In this document: positions 1 to 11,241 of the stretch, piece by piece
Layout: every line of letters begins with the position of its first letter
How positions within the stretch are numbered: position 1 is the stretch's first letter
Source: Thysanoteuthis rhombus
Taxonomy: Eukaryota; Mollusca; Cephalopoda; Oegopsida; Thysanoteuthidae
DNA length: 64,000 bases
Direction: 5' to 3'
Assembly: GCA_963457665.1 (NCBI GenBank)
Contig: OY735206.1
Span: 25,776,710 to 25,840,709, forward strand
Notes under the pieces: generated by a model
What the model was told of the DNA's origin: nothing
Seen by the model: the letters and a program-made list of their open reading frames with translations, nothing else
The model's database searches: none
Made by a program: the position numbers and the translations under genes

Positions 1-240
1 ATTTGTGAATATGCAAATAAAGACATAACGTGGTAAAATTTTCGTCTGGCATTCCCATACTATGATATAAAACCTACTGTCTGGTGGTATCATAATCTAC
101 CGCTGAGCCGTTCTTAGTTTGTGTCAATTATGATTCTACTAGAAACTAACCTCTTCTCCACGGACATCATTTGGTGAAAATTTTGTCGGCGACACTGCTG
201 TCGTCTTCGAAACGGTATGTTTATGAAATCATGTTTTATG

Positions 241-286
241 ATTCACATGTAACTTCACTCACGCACGCACGCAAACCTACTCACAG

Positions 287-319
<33 letters not shown>

Positions 320-377
320 AACACACACACACATATATATACATTTATTTATGTATGTATGTATGTATGTATGTATG

Positions 378-414
<37 letters not shown>
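241..414. repeat. Compound microsatellite (CA)n-(TATG)n-(TA)n
   Basis: Imperfect CA repeats (about 283-332) pass through a short AT linker into TATG repeats (351-384) and then TA repeats (383-414). The overlapping open frame of 118 codons is just the translation of this tract (His-Thr, Tyr-Val and Tyr-Ile runs), so no gene is called. Bases 1-240 show nothing recognisable. Confidence 0.95.
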
Positions 415-416
<2 letters not shown>

Positions 417-1119
417 TTAGAGATGGATAGATGGGTTGATATGATATTCAACACTTGCAAGAATGATGTTAAGATGATTTTGCGATTGCATTCACGAGAA
501 AGCTTTAGATATAAGCTGAATGTGTAATGCTAGTTAAATCAAAGTATTATAACAGAATATACATTATTGTGTGCAAGTAATCTTGCATGGAAATCAATGC
601 TTCAGAAATGATTATTTCACTTTTTACTTTTCTTTCCTGTCATATCTAAATGATATTTACTTCTATAGAAAGCTCAATATCTGCAAAATTTGTGTACACT
701 TCAGTATTACATCTATTCCCCTTATTCTGACAATGAACCCTTACGTTATATCTAAGATGCAAAATCGACTTGACCATATCATTTGGAGAGGCTAAATCAA
801 GAGCAAAGTTTATGCAATTCTATCAGGTGGCTTTGGGGTAAGAATTAGAGATTGCTGTACCAACTTCCCACTTGGAATGCTAGCCGATGTCGTGATATCT
901 GCCGATTGGTGTGTCGGCTACAGTGTCAGGAGAATGTCCACTAGAGGAGTGAAACTTATTCGAACCTGAATGAAATTCTCGACCATATTAGTTTTTGTCT
1001 ATCGTCTTAAAAAAGAAAACCAACTCTCTGTTTTTGGTATTTCTTTTAAAAAAAAGTATAAAACGACTTACCAGACATCTCGTATTCATGACAGGCACAT
1101 ATTTGTCAGGGGAAATAAT
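415..1119. other. Unassigned, no gene seen
   Basis: AT-rich single-copy-looking DNA between two microsatellites. Only short open frames of low complexity are present and none carries a recognisable domain. I see no repeat relationship to the rest of the window. Confidence 0.5.
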
Positions 1120-1126
1120 GTATACA

Positions 1127-1213
<87 letters not shown>

Positions 1214-1214
1214 T

Positions 1215-1273
<59 letters not shown>

Positions 1274-1305
1274 GTATATATATGTATATAAATATATATA
1301 TACAA

Positions 1306-1337
<32 letters not shown>

Positions 1338-1339
1338 GC

Positions 1340-1398
<59 letters not shown>
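1120..1398. repeat. Long (TA)n microsatellite with TG/CA interruptions
   Basis: About 280 bp of nearly pure TA repeat, interrupted by TATG, TTTG and a short CA run near 1321-1337. It is one of the longest TA tracts in the window. Six overlapping frames on both strands are simply poly(Tyr-Ile) translations of it. Confidence 0.97.
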
Positions 1399-1403
<5 letters not shown>

Positions 1404-2460
1404 GAACCATGAAAAAAAGCCATACAGATTGACAGGTAGGAAAATTATGGAAGAAATTTCCTTTTCATTCTTATTCTATATCAGTGAAAAATTAATAAAA
1501 AATATTTCCAAATTTTGACTTTAACACGTGCGAATCTTTGAATCTCTTGGGATGAAAATCGTTTTTCAACACTCAAAAATTATTTTCTTTAAAAAATCTT
1601 ATAAAATTGATTTTTCTCACTAACAAGCCAGACATCTGAACCCAGGCTACTCAAAGATTGAACTCCCAATAAAGTTCAAAGGAGACGGCTCTTAACTGGG
1701 ACCCTTTGGAAAAACTAATGGCTCTTTTAAGATTGTTATTCTGTTGGTCTCGTATATAGTGCACTTCAGCTGGCTATGGCATCAACAGTCCCACTCTCTG
1801 AGGTTCAAATAGCACAAGTTTCTCTTGTGTAGACTTATGATGTGTGAAATAAATCCAGAAGACACAAACCTGGAGGGGATGCCATTCCAACATTATAGCT
1901 CACTGCTCCCGTTATTCCCAATCTAGATCCAACTAAGTATTGTAAAAGCTCGAGACAGAGAATGAGAGAGAGAGAGAAAGAGAGGGATAGGGGAGTGCGT
2001 GATGCTTCTATAACGGCTCGTTACAGAACACACTCTAATCAACATTTTCGCGTTTCCCTTTATCTTTTCATAATAAAAAAAACGTTGGGTAAAGTAAACT
2101 TTCGAAAAACCTTCATTAACCAGTCCATACCAGATATTAATGCTTATATGCTAAAACGTTTGTAATTTCAACTCTAAAATTGTAAAATGATATTGATGTT
2201 TCGTGCGAGTTCTCTCTTATATTTTGTATGAAATTAAGGATTTTGTGAGTGTAGCTTTGGCAACTTTTGAAGCCTTGAGAGGTCAAAGGCGTAAACATAA
2301 GGATCCGAAAAAAGAAGATGAGTATACTAGTTAGGATATTTCAAAGAATAATTCACATAATTTCAAAAATTCAGAAAATGTTTGTCCGTCCGTCTACCTG
2401 TCATTGCAAATCTCAAGGAGAGCAAGAATCATAGCCACTAATATCTTCATAGTTACTGAG
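1399..2460. other. Unassigned; short (AG)n run
   Basis: No coding signal. A purine run of AG repeats lies at about 1952-1987, and a 67-codon frame beginning in it is not convincing. The stretch from about 2395 leads into the tandem repeat that follows and could contain a further, unrecognisable unit. Confidence 0.5.
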
Positions 2461-2770
2461 GGATCTTGGCATGTTTCAGCTGTTCAGTTTTTGAAAATTC
2501 CAGGGCAATTTTGAAGAGTTTAGTGGAATGCCCAATTTACAATGTAGTTATAATGCTAAACCTCATCCTCACTTTAACGGGATCTGGAGCATGTTCCCAC
2601 TATTTCAAAATTTTAGCAAGCTGCTCGAATTACAAGACAGGTATTATGTTGAACTTGACCTTTACTCCGTTTTATCCAGGCAAGCAAAGCTGAATTTACA
2701 GACTTTTTTTAACCCTATGTAGTAGGTGTCATGTTGAAAACCTGAACCGTAATACTGACTTCCTGTTATC
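2461..2770. repeat. Diverged tandem repeat, unit about 115 bp, about three copies
   Basis: Two successive segments start with GGGATCT followed by GCATGTT and run in parallel: GCATGTTTCAGCTGTTCA at 2470 against GCATGTTCCCACTATTTC at 2589, then TAATGCTAAACCTCATCC at 2551 against TTATGTTGAACTTGACC at 2644. A third partial unit has TCATGTTGAAAACCTGAACC near 2729. Copies differ at many positions, so this is an old array. The short open frames over it (75 and 64 codons) show the same internal repetition and are not taken as genes. Confidence 0.55.
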
Positions 2771-3170
2771 AAAAACCCTTTTTTTTTTAAACTGAGATAA
2801 AAATATTCGTCAGAACAATTTTGAAATAAAGTTGATACATATAATATTTATACTTCAAATAAATGATCAGGGTAGTCCCCCCACCCTGCAAGTACTTGAA
2901 AGATAGGGAATACCCACATAAATATCAAGCGAATCAAAATGGAAAATAAGTGAGATAAAAAAAAGTTCTGAAAAGGAAGACTTCTTTTTTACTTCTCTAG
3001 TTGTTTTGTTTTAAAGTCTTGAATTAGTTGAGAAATATGAATCTAAAGAGAATCTCAGCTGATGTAACGGAAGATTTCATTTGATTCTAGGATTCCGAAA
3101 CATTTTTTGGCAGCGACTCTTCCATCAGGTTATAAAATTTCACGTGTTTTACCAAAGTATCAGATTATTT
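2771..3170. other. Unassigned, no gene seen
   Basis: AT-rich sequence with homopolymer A and T runs. Nothing recognisable on either strand. Confidence 0.5.
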
Positions 3171-4560
3171 CTTTTCAGTCATTTTTCCCGTCTTTCTTTC
3201 TTTCGTTCGAACATTCTTTCTGCAGTTGGTTGAGCCTTCATTTCTTATTACTTTCCTCATTCCTTGTTTAATCGTCCTATGTTTCCTAATATTTTTCTTT
3301 CATATTTTTAGAGACCACCAACCAAAACTGTCAGTATGGATTATCTAAATTTTTAAGTTGGTTTCGATGGCTATGTGTGTATCAAGTGTGCAGGTCACAC
3401 CAATGGAGCTAAGGGGCTGAAAATATAAGTATACTCCAGATTATGTTGAGCAAAACAGTTTTTTTTTGTTTCTTGTATTTTCCTTTTGTATTCATAGTAG
3501 TTTCCACTGGTTTTACAATTTGCAATGTAAATTAATTCTAAATTGGCCACCTCGCTTGTGTCTGGATGTATTAACGCTTTTTTTTTTTTTTGTTTGTTTC
3601 TCAATTCAGTCTTTTTAGTGATCCAACAAAAAGCAAAAGGTTGCCTCTCCATCGATCATCAAGTTTTCAATCTTTTAATTTATCCCCATCCAATAGTTCA
3701 TGCTGTCAAAAGATATTGGTTGCATGAAAGCTTTTATTGGGAGACTAACAAGATCTGTCTTTAATCATATCTGTTTATCTTTCCTTCTTCATTCAGTAAT
3801 TTTCTGTTTTCCCCATATCCTTTTCTCTCCTTCCTTTTTGCATCCCTCCTTCCCACGTGTTTTTCTCTGTCGAATGAATTCGTTTTTCTTCTGTTTTCCT
3901 TCTTTTTATTCTTCTTGTTCCCTATTCCATTGTTTCATATGTCTTTCATTCAGTCTTTCCTCTGTTCGTTCAATCTTCCTTTGCTCCTTTTTTTTTCGTC
4001 ATTCATCTCTGATGTTTCATTTTCTTCTCACTTCTTTCTATCTTTTGTTTTTTTTCTATGTATCTCATTGATCTATGTTTTTATTAATTCATCTCTTCTT
4101 TCGTTTTTCCCTTCATTTATTTACATCACTCTCTTTTTCTCTGCCTCTTGTTCCGTTTTATTCGTTTTCTCTACTTTCTCTTTCGTTTTTTATCTTTCCA
4201 TTTCATCGACTCATTCTGTTTTTCCCACTCTCTTTCCTTCTTCTGCGAGCCGTTTATTTCGTTTTTCTTTTTTTTTTTTTAGCCTTTTTTTATCTCTCTT
4301 ATTTTTTCGTCACTTTCTTTTCGCCTCTTTTTTCTACTGTTTTCTCCCGTCGTCTTCTAAGCTCTTAACACTATTCATCTTCCTTTCAGTTTTCATTTGT
4401 TTCTTCTGCTCATTCTTTTTTTAAATATATTTTCTCCGTTCTATTGATACTTTCTTCTTCTTATCTGTTTTCTTCCTTTTTCCCTATGTTTTTTTCCCTC
4501 CGTTTCAACGCTAGGTTCCCTTTTTTCTGTTTCGTTCGTTAGGGCTTCATTGCTTGTATT
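3171..4560 (+). repeat. Pyrimidine-rich tract (T/C strand bias)
   Basis: The + strand is dominated by T and C, strongest at about 3775-4545, built from irregular TTTC, TTCC, CTTT and TTTTT words. Frames of up to 169 codons over it read Phe-Ser-Leu strings; they reflect composition, not protein coding. It may be a decayed TTTC/TTCC microsatellite. Such asymmetric tracts can form triplex (H-DNA) structures, but that is general knowledge and not shown here. Confidence 0.75.
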
Positions 4561-5000
4561 CCTTCAGATTTTTCTTATCAAACTCGGATTGCACTCAGGT
4601 GACCTTCGTTATGTCAATTCAACTCAGTGAGTGTGGATTTGAATGTGTGCATGAATGTGTGTGCGTACATTTGTGTGTGTGTCTGTGTTGTCTTCCTCGT
4701 CTATACACATAGCTATGTATCCATAGGTGCATGCTTGTCCATGTATACATCCCCTTTCCCCCTCTGTCATTCCATCTCTGTTTTTGTCTGTCCCTCCGCC
4801 TCTTTATCTCTGTCCGTGTATGTCTCTCCCCCTCCTTTTCTCTATCTATATCTACACTAGGAGCCATGCGTACATATGCATGTATGTTCCTTGTATATAA
4901 GAGACTATTTCAGCAAGTGCGTTTGTGCAAGACTCTGCTGTAATACTCGTGACTGTACGAATCTATAGATGTTCGAGTGTCTATGCATGTGTATGCGTAT
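4561..5000. repeat. Degenerate TG-rich then CT-rich simple sequence
   Basis: GTGTGTGT-like words at 4622-4700 give way to CTCTGT/TCTCTC words at 4745-4860. This is low-complexity DNA next to the longer pyrimidine tract; the frames on both strands are composition artefacts. Confidence 0.6.
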
Positions 5001-6440
5001 AGTGGTCCTGTAGATTATCCTTTCTACAGAACCCATGCAATTACAGAATGCCATTATAACGAATTTGCCGTTATAAGGGGATGATTTTCATACGAAAATT
5101 ATCATAAAGAGGCCAAAAAGTAAAGACAGAAATAGCCTTTCTATTGCCGTTTTACAGTCTTATGTTTCAAAATAATCCAGGCGGCATTATTTCAAGGCTT
5201 CACTAATTTTGGTTCTTGGAATGATGCTCTGGAATCTTCATGTGCTGTTGCTGCAAACTAATCTCATGCAGCAGTCCTGAGATAACATAAAACAAACGTT
5301 TTGTTAAAATGCATGTGTCTTCAAATGGTGCCATTTGAACGAGAGTGCGTTGTTCTTGGCTTGGATTGTCTGTAAATAGCTTGTAAGTCAAGCAGAAACA
5401 AAGCTGGCATAGCTATAAAAACGTCAATGGTTTATCAATAGACACTGGATTTACATCGTCTTCAGACAAAGACAGAAAATCGGGACGGTTTGTAGAGTCG
5501 TGTTTTTATCTTTCTTAGTCGAACAAATGATGGTATTAGTTTTGGTCATCTTATATTGCAGAAAAATTCTTTTTTATGTTCAAATGTTAGGACCTATCAA
5601 TAGGAAAATCAGGAGTACATCATAACGAATGTTAGAAACTCACATAAGCACACACACACACAGATATACTGGCATTCGAACGCATATCCACACATGCATA
5701 TGCAGACAGGGACGGAGACAAGGACACATACATACATCCATAAACACAAGTCTATCTATCTCTCTATATCTTCCAGCGTTAGAATGTTGGCCCAGCAAAA
5801 TATAATTGAGCTGGCATAGGAAGACCTTCTACACATGACAGTCTCCGATTCTGCAACCTTCACCCTGTTGTATTGGGGGTGATGAATTGAAATTAGAGAA
5901 AGAGGGGATATTTAATGGAAAACTTTCTTATCTGGCCTTTTGCTGAGAGGAAATCACCAAGCTAGTTGATAAGATTCAAGCGGTAGACACTGCTAGACAT
6001 GAATAAGGGACTTAGCATAAACTTACATATAAGTTTGGAAAATAAATAGCTTTTTATATATGTAAGGAATAAATGTTTCAGTGTTTAGTCCTGTTAGTCC
6101 TAAACTGCCTCGAGTAACCGTGTCATATGTAAATGCCAACCAAGCAGTCCGACCAACTTTAAAACTTGAAAAACCTATTGAATTGTCCCTACGTGGACAT
6201 TAAGCACTTTAGTTGACAGTTCATAACATATGATGACGCATAATTGTATTTACCAGTTGTCGCTAGCCTGGGCGATACCACTTGGCAATTTAAGATTTCA
6301 AATGGGTAAAACAGGTTTTCTAGGAACGATAGAACAATTATTGGATCCCAAGGCCATGTATTGTGTCAGATTTACCTCCACTATACAGTCAATATAGAAA
6401 GTCAATACACACAATGACTTCTTTCTTTGTTGTACAATAA
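5001..6440. other. Unassigned; small inverted motif and weak CA run
   Basis: No gene seen. At about 5051-5082 the words ATTATAACGAA and GCCGTTATAAGG form a small imperfect palindrome of a kind seen in some mariner/pogo-type termini, but no partner terminus was found. A weak CA/CATA-rich stretch lies at 5640-5750. Confidence 0.4.
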
Positions 6441-6443
6441 CCT

Positions 6444-6490
6444 CGCTTGCTTGCTTGCTTGCTTGCTCTCTTGCTCTCTCTCTCTCTCTC

Positions 6491-6528
<38 letters not shown>
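6444..6528. repeat. (CTTG)n-(CT)n microsatellite
   Basis: Six or so CTTG units starting at 6444 pass into CT repeats interrupted by CCCC (to 6528). Two small open frames across it are Leu-Ser strings and are not genes. Confidence 0.95.
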
Positions 6529-6531
<3 letters not shown>

Positions 6532-7079
6532 TTTTTCACCTCTTGCTTTACATATCTCTGTTACTTTTCTTATCTTCCACCCATGGCTGATTGCTGTGGT
6601 TCCTTCTATGTTTACCGTCGATCACCGGCAACAGCGAGATTTACCGTCTAAATTTTGATGAAAAATTTGTATGTTTCGTTTTTGAGCCTTTGTTTTTAAT
6701 GCGCAGTTACCAAAAATTGAATTTAAGCATTTTAGCTATTTTTGAAAGAATCTAGCTACATTCTTGATTCAAAACGGGCGCTGAGTAGGAAACTAATTTT
6801 GAAATACAAGCTGGCAATACAGGAATTTTACTCTCCCAAAAGTTGCAAAAGTGGGTGCGAGGAATAAAAAGGTTGACAATTGACTGACATTTACGATTGA
6901 TCAGTCCTGTATTGGTTATAGATGGCTCAGCCGCTTTGCTGATCGTAAAAACTGTTCATTTTCAATCATTCTTTTTCCTTACTTCCTAAGGTTCTTTGTC
7001 AAATCAATAAAGAATTGGATAACATTTCTGGAACGTAATGGAATTTCAGTTTCTGATCGAAAGTGAACAGAGAAGAAAC
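6529..7079. other. Unassigned, no gene seen
   Basis: Ordinary AT-rich sequence with no repeat match and no coding signal. Confidence 0.5.
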
Positions 7080-7515
7080 CCCAGCAGGCAACAAAAGATG
7101 GAAGATATGAAAAGTGAGAGACGGTTGAAGTAAGAGACAAAAAGAGTGAAAATGAATGAGGAGGGGGGTTATTGTAGAACAAAGAAAGAGAATGTATATG
7201 CAGTGTAGGAATAGGAGGGGGAGGAAAATGGTAAAACATGGAAAAGTTAAGATAAGAGAAGATCAGGAGAGAAACTAAAAAAGAGAAAGGGTTGAAAGTA
7301 AGGGATAGGGGAAATTAGAAGGAGAGGTTGAAGGAAAAAGAAGAAAAAGATGGAAAAAATCAAACAAAAGAGAAAATAAAGGAGAAACACGCGGAGAAAT
7401 GAAGAAAAAGAAAGGGCAAGTATATAAAATGGTGTTTTGAGACCGAAAAGAACAAACGGAAATGAAAAAAAAATGAGAGAGCTAGAATCAAAGAAAAATG
7501 GACCTTGAATGAAAA
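7080..7515 (+). repeat. Purine-rich tract (G/A strand bias)
   Basis: About 430 bp of GAAAGAGA, GGAGGGG and AAAAGAGAAA words on the + strand, the opposite strand bias to the block at 3.2-4.5 kb. The minus-strand frames (86 and 76 codons) are Phe/Ser/Leu strings produced by the bias. It is probably a decayed GA-rich microsatellite. Confidence 0.7.
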
Positions 7516-7517
7516 GG

Positions 7518-7680
7518 AGAACAGGTCCTGTTTGTTACGTGGCCAAGTTATTTTGGCAGTATGTCCTGTTGGGGTGATCAGTTGAAACATAGTGTATAAG
7601 GGTGATCAATGGAAAAAGCTACTTCACTCGCCTTTTAAGTCCAAATTTTCAAAAAACATTCATAACACTGCCAGACACAA
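7518..7680 (+). repeat. Dispersed repeat R1, fragment
   Basis: Contains the R1 diagnostic string GGGTGATCAATGG followed by AGCTACTTCACTCGCCTTTT at 7600-7636, preceded by a second GGTGATCA at 7575. The same order occurs at 31.75 kb and 46.4 kb. R1 has no coding capacity that I can see, and its class is unknown. Confidence 0.5.
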
Positions 7681-8045
7681 ATGTGACCTATCTAACTTAC
7701 ATTGTAATTTAATCTCCACACATTTTTTTCTCTGATTAGACGGCTTGGAAATGATTTCCAAGATATAACAATGGATGAAAGTTTAACTTTTCAATCATCT
7801 ATCTCAGTTGCATGATTTAAAATTCAAAGACTGAAGAGAACTATGTTGACTATACGAACGATTTTTGTTGAGTGTTTCTAATACGTATCTCTAATCCATA
7901 CAGAATAAAAACAATTTATTCTTAGAGAAATGAACTGATAGATATCAAATAACAGGTTGACACTCCGAAATATCCTACCAATACATGCAATCGTCATGCT
8001 TCGCTAAACAGACATATCTTATTATTGAAATGCATATGTATTTAG
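7681..8045. other. Unassigned, between two R1 fragments
   Basis: A weak R1-like string (CTATGTTGACTATACGAACG followed by GAGTGTTTCTAATA) occurs at 7841-7883 and may be part of the same family. Otherwise nothing is recognisable. Confidence 0.4.
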
Positions 8046-8200
8046 AAGGGTTGATGACCAAGGAACAAGTTTACTCCTTCCGCCTCTTTCGGGCAGTAAT
8101 CAGCAAATATCCGAGTAAAAAAAAAAAGCAAGCACAAAGCTGAGACCAATTTAGCATTAGCCTGAATTGCAACTGAATCATCACCCAAAAACCTATTTAG
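8046..8200 (+). repeat. Dispersed repeat R1, fragment
   Basis: AAGTTTACTCCTTCCGCCTC then GGGCAGTAATCAGCAAATAT, a poly-A stretch, and GACCAATTTAGCATTAGCC at 8144-8162. The same order is found at 46427-46535 (GAGTAACTTCGCTCACC, GGGACAGTGATTACTAAAAT, poly-A, AATCGATTTAGCATGAGTC). This supports one ancestral sequence. Confidence 0.5.
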
Positions 8201-8645
8201 GAGGATTTTAAGGTAAGACAAAAATGTTATTGATGGCATAGTGAAGATTTTCTGTTGGAATATGTATCCTTCTAGCTCCTTTAGTGATGCCTGACAGTAT
8301 TTTTAACAACTTTGGTTGAGAGTATCTAACTGAATTATATTATCAGAAACATCGTTACAAATACCTTATTTGAAAACACAAATGGAAATTTTAAAAAAAT
8401 GAAAATCTGTAGGGGACATAGTTGTGTACCCAGTCTGTTTTCCGTATGTGGAGGATTATATGGTGGTTTGATTAGATTTTTTGATGAAAGTAATGTATCT
8501 TTATAGAAATGATCTATTAGTTATCTATTTGGTTAGTCACTATGGTGGTGTAAATTCCTTGCATATATTTGTTAATATGGTCAATTGTCCATAGGTGAAT
8601 ATATGCATCCGTAACCTTACAAAATAGATATCAGAGGTGGTGTAA
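8201..8645. other. Unassigned, no gene seen
   Basis: AT-rich; possibly more R1-derived sequence (CTGACAGTATTTTTAACAAC, then GGTTGAGAGTATCTAA near 8290-8326) but too diverged to be sure. Confidence 0.4.
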
Positions 8646-8649
8646 AGGT

Positions 8650-8800
8650 CATTATCATCATCAGAAGCAGCAGCAGCAGCAAACTTTTAGAGTTTGTGGT
8701 TTAGCATATAACTGCTCCCAACATTCGCTCGACCTCTCTATCACTGGAGTCACGGAAGCATTGTGATGAGTTGCAATTGGGGTGTAGTACTGGAAAAAAT
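8650..8800 (-). mobile_element. RTE-like LINE, 3' end fragment with GCTGCTGCT-(GAT)n tail
   Basis: Read on the minus strand the end is a run of GCTGCTGCTGCTGCTTC followed by TGATGATGATAATG. The same tail, GCTGCTGCT-A/T-CTGA-(TGA)n, ends the LINE fragments at 21.1 kb and 37.4 kb. The sequence just before it fits the degraded C-terminal end of the LINE reverse-transcriptase protein only loosely, so the call depends mainly on the shared tail. The remainder of the element is missing or unrecognisable. Confidence 0.45.
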
Positions 8801-9239
8801 ATTTATGAGTATTCAGGTGGGAGGTTATTGGGTTGGAGATATCATTTGTGATACTCAAAGTGATGTGGGGTATAAGGTAGAGAGTGGTCCTTGTTACGTA
8901 TGATCAAGTATCACTTGGGAAATTTATGTTCTGAAACTTTAATGAGAAAAGACCCGCAGCAATCGCTCTCTCAACGTTGGTCAATGCAGTTTTTATATAA
9001 GGGCACAAACTCACTCCTTTATAGCAAATCAGTCAGATCACTGTAAAAATCCTCATTGGCTCGCTCTTTTAGTTAAGTTTTTTCCATCCATACACCTCGT
9101 TTATATCCAGCTATATATGTGTATCTCTCATTTCCTCCGTAATATTTTTTTCGTGTGCATACGAACTCTCTCTAATCCCCCTTTCTCTCTTTCTCTATAC
9201 CTCTATTTCATTATAGAGATATATATATATACAAAGGAA
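8801..9239. other. Unassigned, no gene seen
   Basis: AT-rich sequence with a short TA run at 9218-9232. No coding or repeat signal that I can support. Confidence 0.5.
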
Positions 9240-9945
9240 GATAGATTGCAACCCCCCCTGAATTCACTGATTTAAAAAGCAAATCAAATTGATACTAAAT
9301 ATTACAATACCAACATTCGTGATACAGGTTAACAGCCAACAAGCCATTCAAGAAACAGTGAAAGCACACATATACCACCCTTTCAAGAAAAAGTGATAGC
9401 AGTCTACTCCATTAAAAAGATCAGCTATTAAGATCAAATAATAAAAAAACAACCTACAATCACCCTGCCCTGCATATACCAACACCTATCCATTGAATGC
9501 AGGACCCCCTCCAATCCTACAATCAAGACTCAGGAGAAAAACTTTTCCTCAGAAATGATAATTCTAGCCCCCTCCACTCACATCCTGTCTTATTTTGAAC
9601 AAGATTAACAACTGCAGAGATAGGAAACAAGCACTTTTGACCCAATCTCCCATAGACCATTCTCATTTCTAACAAAATGGAACTCCCGTCTACAAAGATG
9701 CTAACAGCTCCTTCCTGCTCCCACTGACCAATCAAATAACACTGTAACATCCCCATTTCCTTCCAGCATCGAAACATCGAGACAGAAAATCTTTCCATCA
9801 AAAACGTGAACTATTTTCTCTGAAAAAGGTGGCTGGCTCCAGTCAGAATGCATCGAATCATGCATGTAGAGGAATAAAAATCATTGAGATGTAACACCTA
9901 TATTTCAAGTTGTTCTCTTCACCTTCCAATTGTCATTTTTATCAA

Positions 9946-9948
<3 letters not shown>
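9240..9948 (+). other. C-rich, G-poor block of unknown origin
   Basis: The + strand is rich in A and C and poor in G across about 600 bp, unlike the flanks. The minus strand has a 92-codon frame (9523-9801, starting MMERFSVSMFRCWKEM) with mixed composition, but I recognise no domain. The block is followed by (TA)n(GATA)n, as is the similar block at 12.6-13.1 kb, so both may derive from the same kind of element. That is an inference from composition only. Confidence 0.35.
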
Positions 9949-10042
<94 letters not shown>

Positions 10043-10072
10043 GGATATATCGATAGACAGATAGATGGATAA
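9949..10072. repeat. (TA)n-(GATA)n compound microsatellite
   Basis: TA repeats to about 10010 followed by GATA repeats and degenerate GATA/GACA/GGAT words. The arrangement repeats at 13187-13290. Confidence 0.96.
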
Positions 10073-10289
10073 AGAGGGAGAGATTATCAATTTCGAAAAA
10101 ATAATGTAGAGTTCGTTATATTATCATCAACCCCCGTGGATTTAGAGATTGTTTGCCATTATTACACAGCGGATTATCCTATTAGTTCATCTTTTTCATG
10201 CTGTTTTGGCCAAGTGTCACATTGAAAGAATTCTAAGCAATGTAACGCATCAAAAGTTATATATGTATATTATATATAAGTACAAATGA
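10073..10289. other. Unassigned short interval
   Basis: No recognisable feature. Confidence 0.5.
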
Positions 10290-10395
<106 letters not shown>

Positions 10396-10645
10396 TGCAT
10401 GGCCGTGAATGCTTTCAAATTATGAAGTAGAAAAAGTTGTTTTCTTTCTTTTCCAGCATCTCAAGATAGAAATTGTTTATGATTATATAATCTTGTGCGT
10501 GTGTGATGTGTGTGAGAGAGAGAGAGTCTGTCATACAATTTTGAAATCGAGATGATGAATATATACGTTAATACGTCAAATCAATTTTTTATCACGTGAT
10601 GCTTGAGAAAAAAGAAGAAAATGGTCCCTTTTATTCATATTCAAA

Positions 10646-10647
<2 letters not shown>

Positions 10648-10727
<80 letters not shown>
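10648..10727. repeat. (TA)n microsatellite
   Basis: About 39 uninterrupted TA units, closed by TATGTATG. The 260 bp between this and the previous tract include a short GTGTGAGAGAGA run at 10500-10526 and nothing else recognisable. Confidence 0.97.
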
Positions 10728-10733
<6 letters not shown>

Positions 10734-11012
10734 TAGAGAAAAATCTGTAGTCGGATTACACGACGTGTAATCATTGGACATTTTGATGGCAAAACCCTTG
10801 ATGATTCACCGTGCAAGTAAATAACCTGCAGATGTGGTCGTTGAAGGATGATGGAAAAATATTGGATTCATTAGCCTCCCATTCACAAAAGCGACTAGCA
10901 GGTGCCTATAAGCAGAATTGAGTCCCGTGTCATCAACTCTTATGACTATCCCAAAATAAAACTATGCATATGAAAGGATTCTGTTGGATTAGTTCACATC
11001 CACAATTCAATT

Positions 11013-11026
11013 ATATATGTATATAT

Positions 11027-11085
<59 letters not shown>

Positions 11086-11153
11086 ATTCTATCCAGTAAT
11101 GCAAATATATTTACATCTTAATATATTAACATACACATGCACTTAACCCCCCC

Positions 11154-11238
<85 letters not shown>
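11013..11238. repeat. Two (TA)n tracts separated by short CA runs
   Basis: TA-rich tract at 11013-11077 with CACACACA at 11077-11086, about 65 bp of ordinary sequence, then CCCCCCCCACACACA and a pure TA tract at 11160-11238. The overlapping frames are Tyr-Ile translations. Confidence 0.95.

Positions 11239-11241
<3 letters not shown>

Noticed and set aside
970-1423. Several 70-140 codon frames on both strands
   Set aside because: They are poly(Tyr-Ile) translations of the (TA)n tract; the same holds for the frames at 11.1, 13.2, 16.3, 33.1, 35.1, 56.2 and 60.0 kb.
3700-4424. Frames of 123, 169 and 97 codons resembling membrane proteins (Phe/Leu/Ser-rich)
   Set aside because: They lie in a pyrimidine-rich tract, and all three + frames look equally hydrophobic, which reflects base composition.
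5051-5082. Small palindrome around TTATAACG/CGTTATAA as a transposon terminus
   Set aside because: Too short, and no matching second terminus was seen.
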